NCBI GenBank assembly: GCA_021464415.1 | Contig: CM038466.1 | Coordinates: 36,052,833-36,116,832, forward strand | Direction: 5' to 3' | DNA: 64,000 nt | From: Lonicera japonica | Lineage: Eukaryota; Streptophyta; Magnoliopsida; Dipsacales; Caprifoliaceae | Shown here: positions 36,532-47,931 of the stretch, one piece after another | Position numbering within the stretch: the first letter of the stretch is position 1 | How the letters are laid out: each line of letters opens with the position of its first letter | The notes under the pieces: generated by a model | What the model saw: the letters and a program-made list of their open reading frames with translations, nothing else | The model's database searches: none | What the model was told of the DNA's origin: nothing | Program-made: the position numbers and the translations under genes

Positions 36532-36679
36532 TGTCGTGCAACAAACAGCTAAAATGATGTTCTTAACAGACTGATGTGTCAGGGGGTGGATGGTCTGTGT
36601 TTCAGAAACTTGTCATGCGATAAAGCTAGATTTGTCTCGCGACAAACCCATATACAAGGTAGTTTGTCGTGCGACAAAC
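36532..36679. repeat. Four dispersed copies of a palindromic TGTCGTGCGACAAAC-type motif
   Basis: TGTCGTGCAACAAAC (36532-36546), TGTCATGCGATAAAG (36611-36625), TGTCTCGCGACAAAC (36633-36647) and TGTCGTGCGACAAAC (36665-36679). The core TGTCGYGCGACA is close to a perfect palindrome. It is unusually GC-rich for the surrounding DNA and lies in an otherwise unassigned segment. Confidence 0.8.
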
Positions 36680-37329
36680 CCTCCTATAAACAGTTTCTAG
36701 TGTATTGGTGGGTTCTAGACCCAGAAAATGACTTTCGAGGGCTTTTAAGGTTCTTACAGGGGTTAAGAATTGGGGTGTCTACAGTGTCTTATGTTATTTT
36801 CATCTTACTTTTCAATCATAATTGGCACTTATGTAATTAATTTGATCGGCTAAGAGCATCTCCATGCATCAGTAGTGCATATTTTTTTTAAGTGTAAAAT
36901 TTACACAAGTTGTAAAATGAATGTGTAAAATACACACCTAGTTTACACTGCCACATAAGCTTTCGCTCTCACTCTTTAATTTTTTATAAAACATTAAAAT
37001 GTAATGACTTTTAATACAAAATATAGATTTTAATAAGATTATATTTGAAATCTACTTATCAAGACCTACAAAACAAAGATCCATTGTGAATAGAAAATTA
37101 TGTATAAAGCAATTTGAGAAAAACAAATGAAAATTAGATAAAATTAGTTCTTATATGTATTGGTATTTTATTGGTTCTTTTAAATTTTACACAGGATTTT
37201 ATAATGGAATCGATAAACCTTTTCAAACTTTAATTTTTACGTAAAGATTAATTAAGATATTGGATTTACAAATTAAGATATTGTGCAGTACATTTGAATG
37301 TTGCCATATACTAATATAGAATTTTAATG
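36680..37329. other. Intergenic DNA, possible MITE edge
   Basis: AT-rich. TAAGAGCATCTCCATGC at 36851 resembles the GAGCATCTCCA start of many plant hAT-type MITEs, and GTGTAAAATTTACAC-like palindromes follow it. No matching right end was located. No gene is seen. Confidence 0.4.
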
Positions 37330-38050
37330 AGGGTAAATTTCATTTTGATAAAGTCAATGGGCCAACGCTCCACGTGGAAGCGCCATTAATAGATAATGTA
37401 GGCCCCGCTAGTGACTTGGCAGGCCTGCATAAAAGAAACGTGGGCTTGTGATCCTGCGCCTTTGACTCTCAAGCACTCGCAAGAACCGACGAAAAAGGTG
37501 GAACAAGATTCCAAGGCTCCTGGAGGCCTACTACAAAATAATGTGGCGGAGCAGTTGGGTTCAACAGTGTTCTCTGATGAGTGATGATAGAACACTCCAA
37601 TTGCTTAATGAACACCATGCTAGCATTAAATGCAATTCAACCACCATGGTAAGGTGGTTGGAGTGAAGATCAAGAAAAACTCAAGTGTAAAACGTGGGCC
37701 TTACTATGGCAAAAGATTAAGTGCGAGTACAACCCTGGTTACATGGGATAGAACAGGCTAAAAGCCTCATGTATATATATATACGACATTTACTTCTTCG
37801 CAAAGGGAGGGTGGATAGAACTAATTAAGGAAAATGGAAGATAGCAACTCAAGAACATTTAGCAAGCAAGTCCGTAGGGAATATTGAATCAAGCACTCAT
37901 TGCCCCACGACCTCCGGACTCGTTCTGAGTTCTATACTTACACAGACTAGTTGAGTGGTTGTATTTATTTTCCATTCGTAACAATATTATAATAAAGTGG
38001 GTCCTCAAGGCTCATTTAACAGGGGTGGAGTAAGACCCCTAACAGGGCTG
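37330..38050 (+). mobile_element. Possible solo LTR
   Basis: A GC-richer block with internal LTR-like order: upstream region, TATATATATATA near 37773, transcribed-leader-like sequence, then AATAAAGTGGG near 37990 and an ACAGGGGTGGAG edge. No second copy or coding domain is in the window, so identity and limits are uncertain. Confidence 0.35.
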
Positions 38051-38523
38051 AAACATGATACACTTCTATACCTCATGTGTTATAATTGCCGAACTCATAA
38101 ATATCTATGCCTTAACTCATGTAAACCAAATGCTATCAGATCAAATTAAATAAATGGTTAAATAAATTTACTAAAATTTACCGACCATCAAATTTATATA
38201 ACTATTTTTACGTACAGTAATGCAAATTATTCATGTGATTCAATCAGATAAATATACATGCAAAAACTTTCATTGCAAACAATTTTTATTATAGAATTTT
38301 TTATCTATATAAATGCGATGGACAAAGTCTTAGGAATATCTAACAAAAATGAAAAAAAATGGGTATAAAGGCGTTTACGTCAATTCACAACTATGTATCC
38401 TAATAATGATTGTACATCGTCATATCACTTTAGTTGCTTAGACGCCATCCGCCTCCCAATATCCTTCGGAAAAATGAAAATAAAGAAATCTATCTTAAAA
38501 TAGAAAATTGAGTAAGACACGAA
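38051..38523. other. AT-rich intergenic DNA, no gene seen
   Basis: Lies between the possible solo LTR and the profilin fragment. No coding frame or repeat was recognised. Confidence 0.6.
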
Positions 38524-38660
38524 CGAACGGATCAAAAATGTTGTGGCAAACATACGTAGACGATCACCTCAAGTGCAAGATTGAAGGCAACCACCTCGCC
38601 GCCGCCGCCATTATCGACCACGGCAGGCAGCGTTTGGGCTCAAAGCACCAATTTTCCTTA
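38524..38660 (+). pseudogene. Profilin first-exon fragment
   Basis: About 135 bp closely matching the 5' untranslated end and first exon of the intact profilin at 43731-43865, starting with ACGAACGGATC before the ATG at 38538. The first 27 codons read [20 protein letters not shown] onward. The normal GHDGSVWAQ is then lost to a one-base gain (CACGATGG versus CACGGCAGG). The homology ends near the exon boundary and exons 2-3 are absent. It is a broken duplicate, not a functional gene. It lies 5.2 kb upstream of its parent in the same orientation and about 80 bp from the captured ARM-repeat fragment. Confidence 0.9.
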
Positions 38661-38739
38661 GTTATTGCAAAACCAATAAAAGGAGAAAGCTAAACAAATT
38701 AACGAATTCTAAAATTGAGAAAAATAACCAAATTAAATT

Positions 38740-39639
38740 GGGTGATTTTATTTTTATCCGTAAGATCTTCCAATTAATCCACATTGTTAAGTTAATCCGC
38801 ATTACCAATTAAAGTAATATGCGAGTGTTGATAGACTGACAAAAAAATATTATTTATTTAATTTTTATAAATATTATTTTATTAATAATTTAATATTAAA
38901 TTATCCACTAAATTAATAACTACATCCACTTTAATTTTTATAAAGTTAAGGCTTCTTGCGAAGAACCGTTCGGTTAATAGAGCGCTGATCGGAGAATCTG
39001 GTGACGCAAGAATACTTTATCACCGCTTTGCTCAATCTCTTACTTCACGAAGAGAACAAGCCATTCATTAGCCATGCCGAAGCAATAAAATCCCTAATTT
39101 ATGTTCTGAAAACTGGCACCGAAACCTCCAAGAAAAATGCTGCGTGTGCTTTGTTGAGCTTAGCGTTAGTGGATGACAATAAGATATCAATTGGAGCCTA
39201 TGGAGTGATACCTCCTTTGGTTTCCTTGTTAATAAATGGCTCTAATATAGGGAAGAAAGATGCTTTGATGACCCTTTACAAGCTTTGTTCGGTAAAGGTG
39301 AACAAGGAGAGGGCGGTTAGCTAGGGCGGTGAAGCCACTGGTGGAGTTAGTGTCGAAGGAGGGGATGGGGCTGGCGGAGGAGGCGACGGTGGTGTTGAGT
39401 AGTTTGGCGGTTATTGAGATGGGGAAGGTGACTATGGTGGAGGAAGGTAGGATTCCGGTTCTTGTTGAGGCCATAGAGGATGGTTCAATTTTTTCTATTT
39501 ATATAATTATAAATTAATTTAAATTGGTGGATATACTTATTAATTTTAAAAATAATAATATTATAAAATTTTGTTCAAAATTTTCATATTTTAATGATAA
39601 ATTAACGATAGGATGTCATAAATATAAATAAAATCAATC
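38740..39639. mobile_element. Non-autonomous TIR element with 8-bp TSD carrying PUB4-like sequence, member B
   Basis: Its left end GGGTGATTTTATTTTTATCC and about 150 bp of subterminal sequence (TTAATCC(A/G)C, ATCCGCATTACC, GATAGACTGACAAAAAA) match the inverted right end of member A at 23380-23240. A weak inverted right end, AAATAAAATCAATC, closes at 39639. Both sides carry the perfect direct duplication ATTAAATT (38732-38739, 39640-39647). The unit is 900 bp, near member A's 922 bp. The cargo is a fragment of a U-box/ARM gene. Confidence 0.75.
38955..39490 (+). pseudogene. PUB4-like U-box/ARM-repeat protein fragment
   Basis: Reads LLAKNRSVNRALIGESG, then jumps by an apparent deletion of about 45 bp to TQEYFITALLNLLLHEENK. 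Further segments are AIKSLIYVLKTGTETSKKNA, GVIPPLVSLLINGSNIGKKD and LYKLCSVKVNKERAV. A frameshift and a stop near 39321 precede PLVELVSKEGMGLAEEATVV and VEAIEDGS. These are armadillo repeats of the plant PUB4-type E3 ligase C-terminus. The U-box and N-terminal domain are absent. The fragment lies wholly inside the TIR element at 38740-39639. With a deletion, a frameshift and no ends, it cannot make a normal protein. Confidence 0.88.
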
Positions 39640-39647
39640 ATTAAATT

Positions 39648-39914
39648 CGCAATCCGTTACCTATAACCATACGCATAAACACAAGGACTCTCCCATTCTC
39701 TCTATATATTTGATTTAAAGTGACATGCTGACATTGGAGGTACTCAGGACAGAGCCAAAACTTTCTTTTAAGTGGGCGCGTGAAAAAAATTATTAGATAA
39801 ATAAAAATATAATTGTGTTTAGAATTCAACATATTGATTGTACGTGTCTCATTACATGACTGGTATGCCTAAAAAAGTTAAGAGGCACAATGTGATAATA
39901 ATTAAGATTGTCTT
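39648..39914. other. Intergenic spacer between two transposons
   Basis: Short AT-rich spacer between the captured-gene element and the Stowaway MITE. No gene or repeat was recognised. Confidence 0.5.
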
Positions 39915-40164
39915 CTCTCCGTCCCAAATTATTGGTCTCTTTTAGGAAATCTAATTTATTAAGGATCCAACATCATCGTTGCACTTTTTGTTTTATTTAC
40001 ATTAACTTTTCGTTTTTACCATTTTCTTTATTCAAAACTTTTACTTAAAAAGTGAAAGTACAAAAAGATAAAATAGGTATGTATTTATCTTTTATGGAAA
40101 ATTGACATTTATTTTGGGACATGTAAAAAAAGAAAAAGGGACCAGCAATTTAGGACGGAGGGAG
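39915..40164. mobile_element. Stowaway-like MITE (about 250 bp)
   Basis: Ends CTCTCCGTCCCAAATT and AATTTAGGACGGAGGGAG are inverted repeats, followed by TA at 40165. The body matches the copy at 50389-50641 throughout, for example AAGGA(T/C)CCAACAT, TTATTCAAAACTTTTACTT and ATGGAAA.TTGACATTTATTT. Confidence 0.85.
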
Positions 40165-40278
40165 TACAAGATAACAATAACCGAAATACATTCTCTATAT
40201 ATTTGATAATTTTTATATATTTATCTTTGTTCATCTTTTAGTCTTCCACTTGCATTGCAACTCATATTCTTTAGGAGT

Positions 40279-40862
40279 AAGAGCATCCATACCGGATATA
40301 ATAAATTTAATGTTAAATTTAGCAATTGATTAATAACTTTGCGAATTCTACACAGCAGATATAGCATAAAAATAGTCATACGAACGTACGTTCCTTGTAT
40401 GATTGTTGAGCAATAAATTTTTAAAAAATAAAATAAAAAAATAGCTAATACGAGACAACTACTCTCGTATGGGTTTCAGATTAAAAAAAATTTAAAATGG
40501 CAAAACGAGGCTGCTAGCCTCATATGAATTTCATACTTTCCTTTTCTTTTCTTGTTTTAATCACTTTGTACGGTGTTGAGTATACAAAAAAAAAAAAGGA
40601 ATAGTGCCATACGAGTGTGCTTTAATCATATGAGTGTGTATGGCTCATATAAGTATCTCACTCTCATATAAGTTTTTTTTTTTTTTTTTTTATTTTGATA
40701 CAGGTTTATTACACCCGTATAAGTCGTACAAGTAAAGCATAGACATATGACTAAAATTTAGATAAATGGTAAAATTTAGAGAAATGGTGAAAAGAAAAGA
40801 TAAATTTATCAATTTACTCCGATATTTCATATCGTGATAATATCTTCAAGCTCAGATGCTTT
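40279..40862. mobile_element. MITE-like element with GAGCATCCA end
   Basis: Starts AGAGCATCCATACCGGATA and shares ACCGGATA, AAATTTAGC(A/T)ATTG and ACACAGC(A/G)G with the segment at 62778-63080. The proposed right end AGCTCAGATGCTTTT is only a weak inverted match, so the boundaries are uncertain. The interior has several CATACGA/TCGTATG-type inverted words. Confidence 0.45.
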
Positions 40863-41390
40863 TTTACTTAGGGTGTTTTGCAACTCCAATTCCACCTATT
40901 GTTTGGATAGGTTAAAAGTTATATATTTTTCCAGAATTCCATAAAAATGTGAGAATAAATATGATAAATTTATCGATTTACGATACTCGATATAAATGCA
41001 AAGTGTATATATATCAAAGTTGTATATATATTAATGAACTTATTATCTTATTATCTATTTGGAACAAATGAATTCTATAATTTGTCAAATAAATAAATTT
41101 TAAATTATATAATCAAATGAAAATCTGCAATCAACAATGGTATTATAATCAATGGTATTGCAATTCTTGGAAGTAATACTATGAATTACAATTCTAATAG
41201 AATTCTAAAACTACATATCCAAACACACTTAGTGCCTCTTTGGGACCTAGGTCCAGCCCATACTTTCTTATGTGGCAGCCCAACTCATTTCCGGCCTAAT
41301 TATTTTGCGTGTAGATATCTTACTTTACTTATGCAGGGGAAAGGTCAAAAAGAAGCCTTCAATGGCAAATTTGAAAAATCTCGTAACATG

Positions 41391-41700
41391 CAGTTGATAA
41401 CAATATGAAAAATAAAAAATAAAATTAATTAATTTAAGTAAAAATTAAAAAATAAATTGAGGAATGTGGTAAGATTAACTCTTACTTTTTTACTTCTTCC
41501 ATGAAAAAAAAATAAATTTGGTGATGGTGAAGTCCCAAAGAATTTTTTTTCCACAAAAACATAAAGAATGATTGAAGGACATTTACTTACAAAAATGAGT
41601 ATGAAATGAAGAGAATCTCACCACATGCCTCAACTTATTTTCTATCTTTTCACCTAAATTAGTTGTTTTTTTTTTTTATTTTTCATGTTGCTATTAAACG
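41391..41700. mobile_element. Foldback MITE, copy 4
   Basis: The left arm CAGTTGATAACAATATGAAA runs to AATAAATTGAGGAATGTGG. The right arm from CCTCAACTTATTTTCTATC reaches TTTTTCATGTTGCTATTAAA. Same family as 11211-11512. Confidence 0.7.
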
Positions 41701-41799
41701 AAACCATATTTACAAATTTAACTTGATTTATTTTTTCAATTCAATTGTTCTTCGTCAGTAAATCTTGATATTTTAGAAAAATAATTATACAGGCTCTAG

Positions 41800-41995
41800 T
41801 TTGAAAAGAAAGTGGAATATTATACCAAAAATAAACGATTTTTGTGAAAAATTAGAAAATGAGTGGAGTGACGTATTAAGATGTATGCTCCCCTCTAAAG
41901 TAAGAGATTATCTCAATATGTCAATCTACTCATTTGTTAATTTCTCACAAAGATCAATTATTTTATGTTATTATTTCAATCAACTTATCAAATAG
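41800..41995. mobile_element. Foldback MITE, copy 5 (diverged)
   Basis: A short, more diverged member: GATTTTTGTGAAAAATTAGA and a GAGTGGAGTGACGT segment, with the inverse ATTTCTCACAAAGATCAATT and a TATGTTATTATTTCAATCAA end. Confidence 0.5.
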
Positions 41996-43200
41996 ATTCG
42001 AAAAATTACAAAATTTTCAATATCTCGAGATCGTAACTTATCAAATTATAAAATTTGTTAATTTGCATTAATTAAAATTCTCGTGATAAGAAACAAGATT
42101 TTTGTTTCTTTCAAACAGTATACATAACAATCGAAATGACAAATTCACATCTTGATTTATACTTAAATTAATTAATTTAAGTATAAATTAAAAATAAGTG
42201 TATCTAACAGAAATGAAAGATTAATTCTACAAGGACTCAATATGAATTTAAAAAAGTTATTCAAATAATGTGATATTAATATATTGATTAGTATATAAAA
42301 TCCATATTTATTATAACCCTACACATTTATGAATATACATATTATGACGGATGTACTTATACCATATCATCTAAATCCCTTGATCTCAGTCTTTGATTCC
42401 TATAAAATAATTGAAAGGATGATGATAAAAGCACACATAAATTATAGCCTCACCATCATACGTATTATTAAGGGTGCTTTTGGTTTTGGCCGAGGTAAAA
42501 AATAGGAAACCCAAAAGGAGTTTGAAATTTTGATTCAGTTTCTAAATCTTCTTAATCTAGATCCATACCAAAGTTTTTGGTTTGGTTTTAATTGGTTTTC
42601 ATATATTGTTTCTTAAAAAATGAAAAATTGTAAAGGTAACACTTATTTTGGTTAAAAAAATAAAAACTCTATTCTTGTTCCTATTTGTTTTGGACAAAAA
42701 AAATTTAACTCTTATTTTTATAATATAACTCTAATATTCATGGTAGCTCAAAGAGTTGAATTCTCACGAGAGTTTGTAATTTTAGGATATAAAATATTAA
42801 CTAGTAAAGTAATATTATTTTTGAGTCGTATATGTAATGCTTCGATTTTGTACAATTCAGTTTTGCACTAACACACCCCAAACCTGAACAAAACATATTC
42901 GGTTTTGGTACGATTTCTTTTCCTTTCTTTTTACGATTCAGTACGGTCCAGTCATTTGATTATCGAATTTGCCATAACACCCATATGTACTACAAGCATG
43001 ATGTACAACTACCATAATGCATGCGTGTGGCGATGACGCTACAATTTGGTAGTGCCTTTATTGTCACCCTTTTTTTTATAGGTAGTGCAAGTGGTGGTAC
43101 GTTAGTTTGTAAAAGAAATAAGTAACTTAAAAGGTGATGATGAAAAAACATAAGTAATGTAAAAGCATCCCGATGTTGTAGCCAAAACACCATAAAATAT

Positions 43201-43236
<36 letters not shown>

Positions 43237-43587
43237 AAGCAACCAAATACAAACTAATGGTGTTGAACATTTAAAATATCAATTTTGCCTGTCCCTCGAT
43301 ATAGTTCAATTAAGACAATGATAAACATCGCACAAGAACAAATTATCGACATTGGACAATAAACGAATATCATAGTTTAGCAACAAGACACCTAATTGGT
43401 ATTTATATTTAGAGCATTCTCATATGGATGTCGTGATCTATATAAATGCTAAAAATTGTAATTTTAAAATTACAATGATATTTTGGATACAAAATTGGAA
43501 AGAAAAAAAGGGTGTAGGAGGGGCATTTATGACATTTCCAAACTGGGATGGAATGATGAGTGTGTGTCACATTCGTTGCTTATACGC
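41996..43587. other. AT-rich intergenic DNA upstream of profilin
   Basis: No supported gene. A TA microsatellite lies at about 43204-43232. Short open frames near 43424-43686 overlap the profilin promoter and 5' leader and look like chance frames. Confidence 0.6.
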
Positions 43588-43595
43588 TATATATT
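43588..43595 (+). promoter_or_regulatory. TATA box of the profilin gene
   Basis: TATATATT lies 155 bp before the ATG. A start site about 30 bp downstream would give a leader of roughly 120 nt that is rich in A and C (ACCCACACCACACACCC), as expected for a well-expressed plant gene. Confidence 0.5.
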
Positions 43596-43742
43596 CTCAA
43601 GTGAACAAGAAGAGTACAAGATAGGCAGGAACCCACACCACACACCCAAATTCAATTCAATTCATTTCAATAAACCCCACACCTAGGAAAAATCACAAAA
43701 CAAACCCTAGGAGAGAGAAAATTTGTAACGAACGGATCGAAA

Positions 43743-46427
43743 ATGTCGTGGCAAACATACGTGGATGATCACCTCATGTGCGAGATCGAAGGCAACCACC
43801 TCTCCGCCGCCGCCATTATCGGCCACGATGGCAGCGTTTGGGCTCAAAGCACTACTTTTCCTCAGGTATCCATCCCTTTTTATTCTCCATTTTCTTTTGT
43901 ATTTCTTTTTAGAATCAGTTAAATTGTTTTTGCTATTTGATTTTTACTTACGGATCTGGTGGGGAAATTCTCCGATTTGTATTTGATGATTAAACTCGTG
44001 TTAAAATATCTGAAGTCTAAAGACTGAATCTGAAAGAAAAATAAAATTGTACTCAAGATGACAAGATGTGACATTCAGAAATAAAATTTTCAAATTCAGC
44101 TTTTAGACTTTAAAACCGGTCATTACTCATTAATCTTTAGATTCGGCATTCAAATTCAGCCATACCTAAATGCGATATCTGAGTAGACAATGAATATATT
44201 GCTTTGACGATTTTGCCCTTCTAGCATATTTTAAGATAAAAGCTTTGGTTGTGGGTAAAATAATAATAAATAGTGTGATTAAATATTTAGTGTTCAGTTT
44301 AAGCTCTGAATGATTCAGAGCCAAATATTTAAAAATTATTTAAACATAAGCTGTAAAAATTTAACCAAACAAACAGCCCCTTAGTAGCTGATTCTATTAG
44401 ATTTGATAGATCAATAACCTTCTTTTTTAGTGATTGTTCAATTTACTGAGATTTTTTTTTATACATTAATAGGTTTAGGTATTATCTGTATGATTGATCA
44501 ATTATATTCAGGTTCCGGAAATCAGAGAATGCTACGATAAAATCTTGTTTGAGATGATGTAATAGAAAGCAACATGTGACTTGCGTTGAAAGATTAATCG
44601 CTGTGGATTTTTAGTTGTAGATCAGCCATTTTATATGGGAACGAAGGTGCTTTTGGCTTGATATCATTTATCCATTTACACTAGAACCCCTTCATTTTTG
44701 TTCGGCCTTTTTAAGTTTTTATTGGGTTGTAATGTTAGTAAAATAGTACTTGACGAAGCTCGAGAGCAAGGATTTAAAGTTCATTGCCAATCAAAAAACA
44801 TAAATTGATCTTTGCAATTGTGGAAGGACCGATCTTGCTATTTTCTAAATGGAAGTATGGAACTACCATATTTTTCTTGATGTGAAGTTGGTATAAAAAT
44901 TATGTGATATTGTTTGCTGAATAGTCAGTAGTCACAAATGAAAACACTTAATCAAGGGGAAACTACAGTTAAAATACTTACACAACCGGCGATGTATCTA
45001 GAACACTCTGGTGGCTCTACACTAGAATGTTAGAAGAGAAGAATCTGTAAAACGTTACAAAAATGAAGTCGTTTATCCAAATAAGGTTTTTTTTTTTTTT
45101 TTGTCTTCCCATGTTTGAGGAACTCACAACGGTTCAGCTCGCCTTTTGGTTCTTGCAGAGTGGAAAAAAAATTGATATATATATATTTTTTTTCACATCT
45201 GGTGAGCTAGTATAGTGTTAAGGGCAAGGTCTCAAGTTCAAACAGCGGTACCCCAAACCATTCCCCCTTCCCTCCGTGGTTTGAACCCTGGCCCTACAAT
45301 CACATTGAAGCGCTAACGAGCAAGAAAACCGCTAATGTGCAACTGGTTATATCAAAATTTTTTTAGGGTTCTTTTATCCATTGAAAGTGTGTTTTAGAAC
45401 CCTTTGCATTGTTAATTAATTTATTTTTTTTGTTTATTTTTTTATCCACATTCATTGGTTTTCTACTGATGTTGTAGTTCAAGCCTGAGGAAATAATTGC
45501 CATCATGAATGACTTCAATGAACCTGGTACTCTTGCTCCAACTGGCTTGTACCTTGGGGGCACAAAATATATGGTTATTCAAGGCGAGGCAGGAGCTGTT
45601 ATTCGAGGGAAAAAGGTGATGAACTACAATATGTTCTTTCTCTTATGGATGATATTGTAACCTAATTCTGGATCGTGGGCAAGAGACTTAAGATCTCCTT
45701 TGTGAGCTTCATAATGAGTGGACCGTGCATTGCTTAGCTAAGCACAAGCATGTCTTCCTTAATGCTTTTTGAAAATGTTTAAGAGTTACTCAATGCAACG
45801 ACTTGCAAGATTAGGAACTAGGAAGATAATGATGGTTATGATCATATTTTGCTGATGTTCCCTTTCTCCTTTGTTTTGATCTTGAAGATTATAAAGGGAA
45901 GAGTAAGGGAAAGGATTAACTTTGCCATAATTTACTTCACTTCTTTTTCTTTTTCTGGTGATTTAATCTTACCGACGTGTATTCTGATCATCTTTGGACA
46001 TTCCCCAATTTTACATAATCCTTCGAGATCCTCTCATGTGCAAAAGGCAGCGTAAAATGATTATGAACCAGGCAATTACTTCTGATATTGATTAAGAATG
46101 GGGCTGAAGTCAAAAAAGCTCTACATTTGTTTTCCTTTCCCTTGCATTTTTCTCTTCTTTATGCAGTCCAACACAATGGTTATATCTTTCATCATGTGCT
46201 CATACTTTTTGACAATGTAATACCAGCGGCATCTGCTAATTGGTTCTTTACACTGTTGACTGTCATTTGATGCTTTGCTATTGTGGTTTCAGGGACCTGG
46301 AGGTGTGTGTATTAAAAAGACTAGCATGGCTTTGATCATCGGTGTCTATGATGAGCCAATGACCCCAGGCCAATGCAACATGATTGTTGAAAGGCTTGGT
46401 GATTATCTCCTTGACCAGGGTTTTTAA
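43743..46427 (+). CDS. Profilin (actin-binding protein)
   Basis: Three exons: 43743-43865, 45478-45615 and 46293-46427, all with GT-AG introns in phase 0. They give 41, 46 and 44 codons, for a 131-residue protein, the usual plant profilin length with the conserved three-exon structure. Diagnostic segments are [11 protein letters not shown] at the start, [16 protein letters not shown] in exon 1, [17 protein letters not shown] and GAVIRGKKG across exons 2-3, and [16 protein letters not shown] near the end. Profilins bind monomeric actin, poly-proline proteins and phosphoinositides in the cytoplasm and regulate actin filament growth. All expected binding surfaces seem intact. Intron 1 is long (1612 bp) and contains a possible SINE. 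The family also includes many pollen and food pan-allergens, although the organ of expression cannot be told here. Confidence 0.97.
45200..45350. mobile_element. Possible tRNA-derived SINE in profilin intron 1
   Basis: GCTAGTATAGTGTTAAGGGC resembles a pol III A box region, and CTCAAGTTCAAAC (about 45229) or, on the other strand, GGGTTCAAACCAC resembles a B box. No target duplication was established. The neighbouring T-rich runs may belong to a tail. Confidence 0.35.
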
Positions 46428-46644
46428 TTGCTTTGGTATGCACTGATTATCATCTCGTTTCTTTGTGGATTCTTCTTCATAAGCGTGTCTAATTGGTTTA
46501 AAATTGAAAGGAATTGAATTGTTTGGATATGTATTCCATGGAAAAAAAAAATCATGTAGCACACAAAAATCGTAAGCAAATTTTACCATGGTAATCGATT
46601 CCTTGGAATCAATACCACTAAATCACTAATAATAAAAATGAAAA

Positions 46645-46790
46645 CCCCGAGGGGTTCCCTTAGTGGTAAGGGCATACTTGGGGATTGTGTGGTTAGGCCC
46701 ATAATCTCAGGTTTGATTCCCCATTGTGTCAAGATTCTTGGGGCCACTGGGGCAAAGATACCCATGGATTTTAAAAAAAAAATTACCATT
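46645..46790 (+). mobile_element. tRNA-derived SINE with 11-bp target duplication
   Basis: A 146-bp unit with a pol III A box (TTAGTGGTAAGGGC, about 46660-46673) and B box (GGTTTGATTCC, 46710-46720) at normal spacing, and an A-rich 3' end. It is flanked by perfect copies of AAAAATGAAAA at 46634-46644 and 46791-46801. This is a textbook short interspersed element, 218 bp past the profilin stop. Confidence 0.88.
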
Positions 46791-46801
46791 AAAAATGAAA
46801 A

Positions 46802-47580
46802 ATAGGGAAAGCTTGGGCATGTTCTGTCATAAAGAAATGCAATCCTACATAATTGCGTCTAATTATCCTCTTTCCGGAATTATTGCAGTGAAATGATAAA
46901 AACAAGTATTTATGGTTGTGTGAGGAACTCTTGGTGCAACATGGATATGTTTGGTGCTTGAGAAGTGATAATAGTTTTAATGATTTTTTCTTGAATCTTT
47001 TGCTTTTATTCTCCTCATAAAAGAAGTGTTGGAATGATTTCGAGTGAGGCACTTGTTTTTATCTCTGACTGTATTATTATCTTTTACATTACGAATATCT
47101 TAATTGATTTGCGATTTCATATTGATATGAATATATAGTTTGTGTAAAAGCGTTATTTTTTTAATTTTCAGCGTTTTTCGTTTTTATTTGGGTTGGTTTG
47201 GTAGGTTTGCTCTACGGTGTTTCCTAAAAGCTCCCTTAAGTTTAGCACATTGAATGGGATTACTGGTTTCATAAATTTGAATCAATTCTGCTAAAAATTA
47301 CCAGGTTTAAGATAGTTTTTGCTCCGAAGTCTAGTGAGCACAAGAATTTGTTGAGACTAAGTTTTTTGGTTAATGGAGATTCTGGTTCCCACGCAGCCTG
47401 GACAGGCTTTTATACTTGAGTAGGTTGACTCGTTACACGAGGGTAGTTTCTTCGCGAATCAACCTTTCGATGCTTGGATGTAGAGAGTAACGGTATTTTT
47501 CTTTGAAAACTTCTCAAATTTAATGCCGACGAGGTTGAAGACTCTATTCGTGCAATGATAACGAGTTGGGTTCGGGGAGG
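46802..47580. other. Intergenic DNA downstream of profilin, no gene seen
   Basis: No supported coding frame on either strand. Open frames here are short and lack domains. Confidence 0.6.
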
Positions 47581-47704
47581 ATTTGCAACTTCTATAGATA
47601 TATGTATGGCCGACCCAACGCTAGTTAAATTAGAAAACTAGTGGATTTGCAACCTCTATAGATATATGTATGGCCGACCCAAAGCTAGTTCAATTAGAAA
47701 ACTA
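47581..47704. repeat. 64-bp tandem duplication
   Basis: ATTTGCAAC(T/C)TCTATAGATA...TTAGAAAACTA occurs at 47581-47640 and again at 47645-47704 with about three differences. A recent local duplication; no function evident. Confidence 0.9.
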
Positions 47705-47931
47705 AAAATCTAATGCACCTTTTATGTCTTCCAATTTATATAATAGTAAATATATCGAATTTAGTGGGTGTAAAAGTAGGGTAGGTGTGGTTTGACATTA
47801 AGAGGGGGTCAGGTGAAACTTTATTTATGTTGGTAGGAAGACAACATTAATAATAGTGGTAGGGCGAGTAGTCCAACTTGTGGGTATTGCACAAATTAAT
47901 TATTGAGTCAATAACGTGAATAAAAGAAAAA

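Noticed and set aside
36574..36840. 88-codon frame containing repeated SCDK/SRQT words
   Set aside because: The repetition comes from the 15-bp DNA palindromes, not from a protein repeat. No start context or domain.
39229..39474. Minus-strand frame across the ARM-repeat fragment
   Set aside because: Antisense shadow of the PUB4-like pseudogene.
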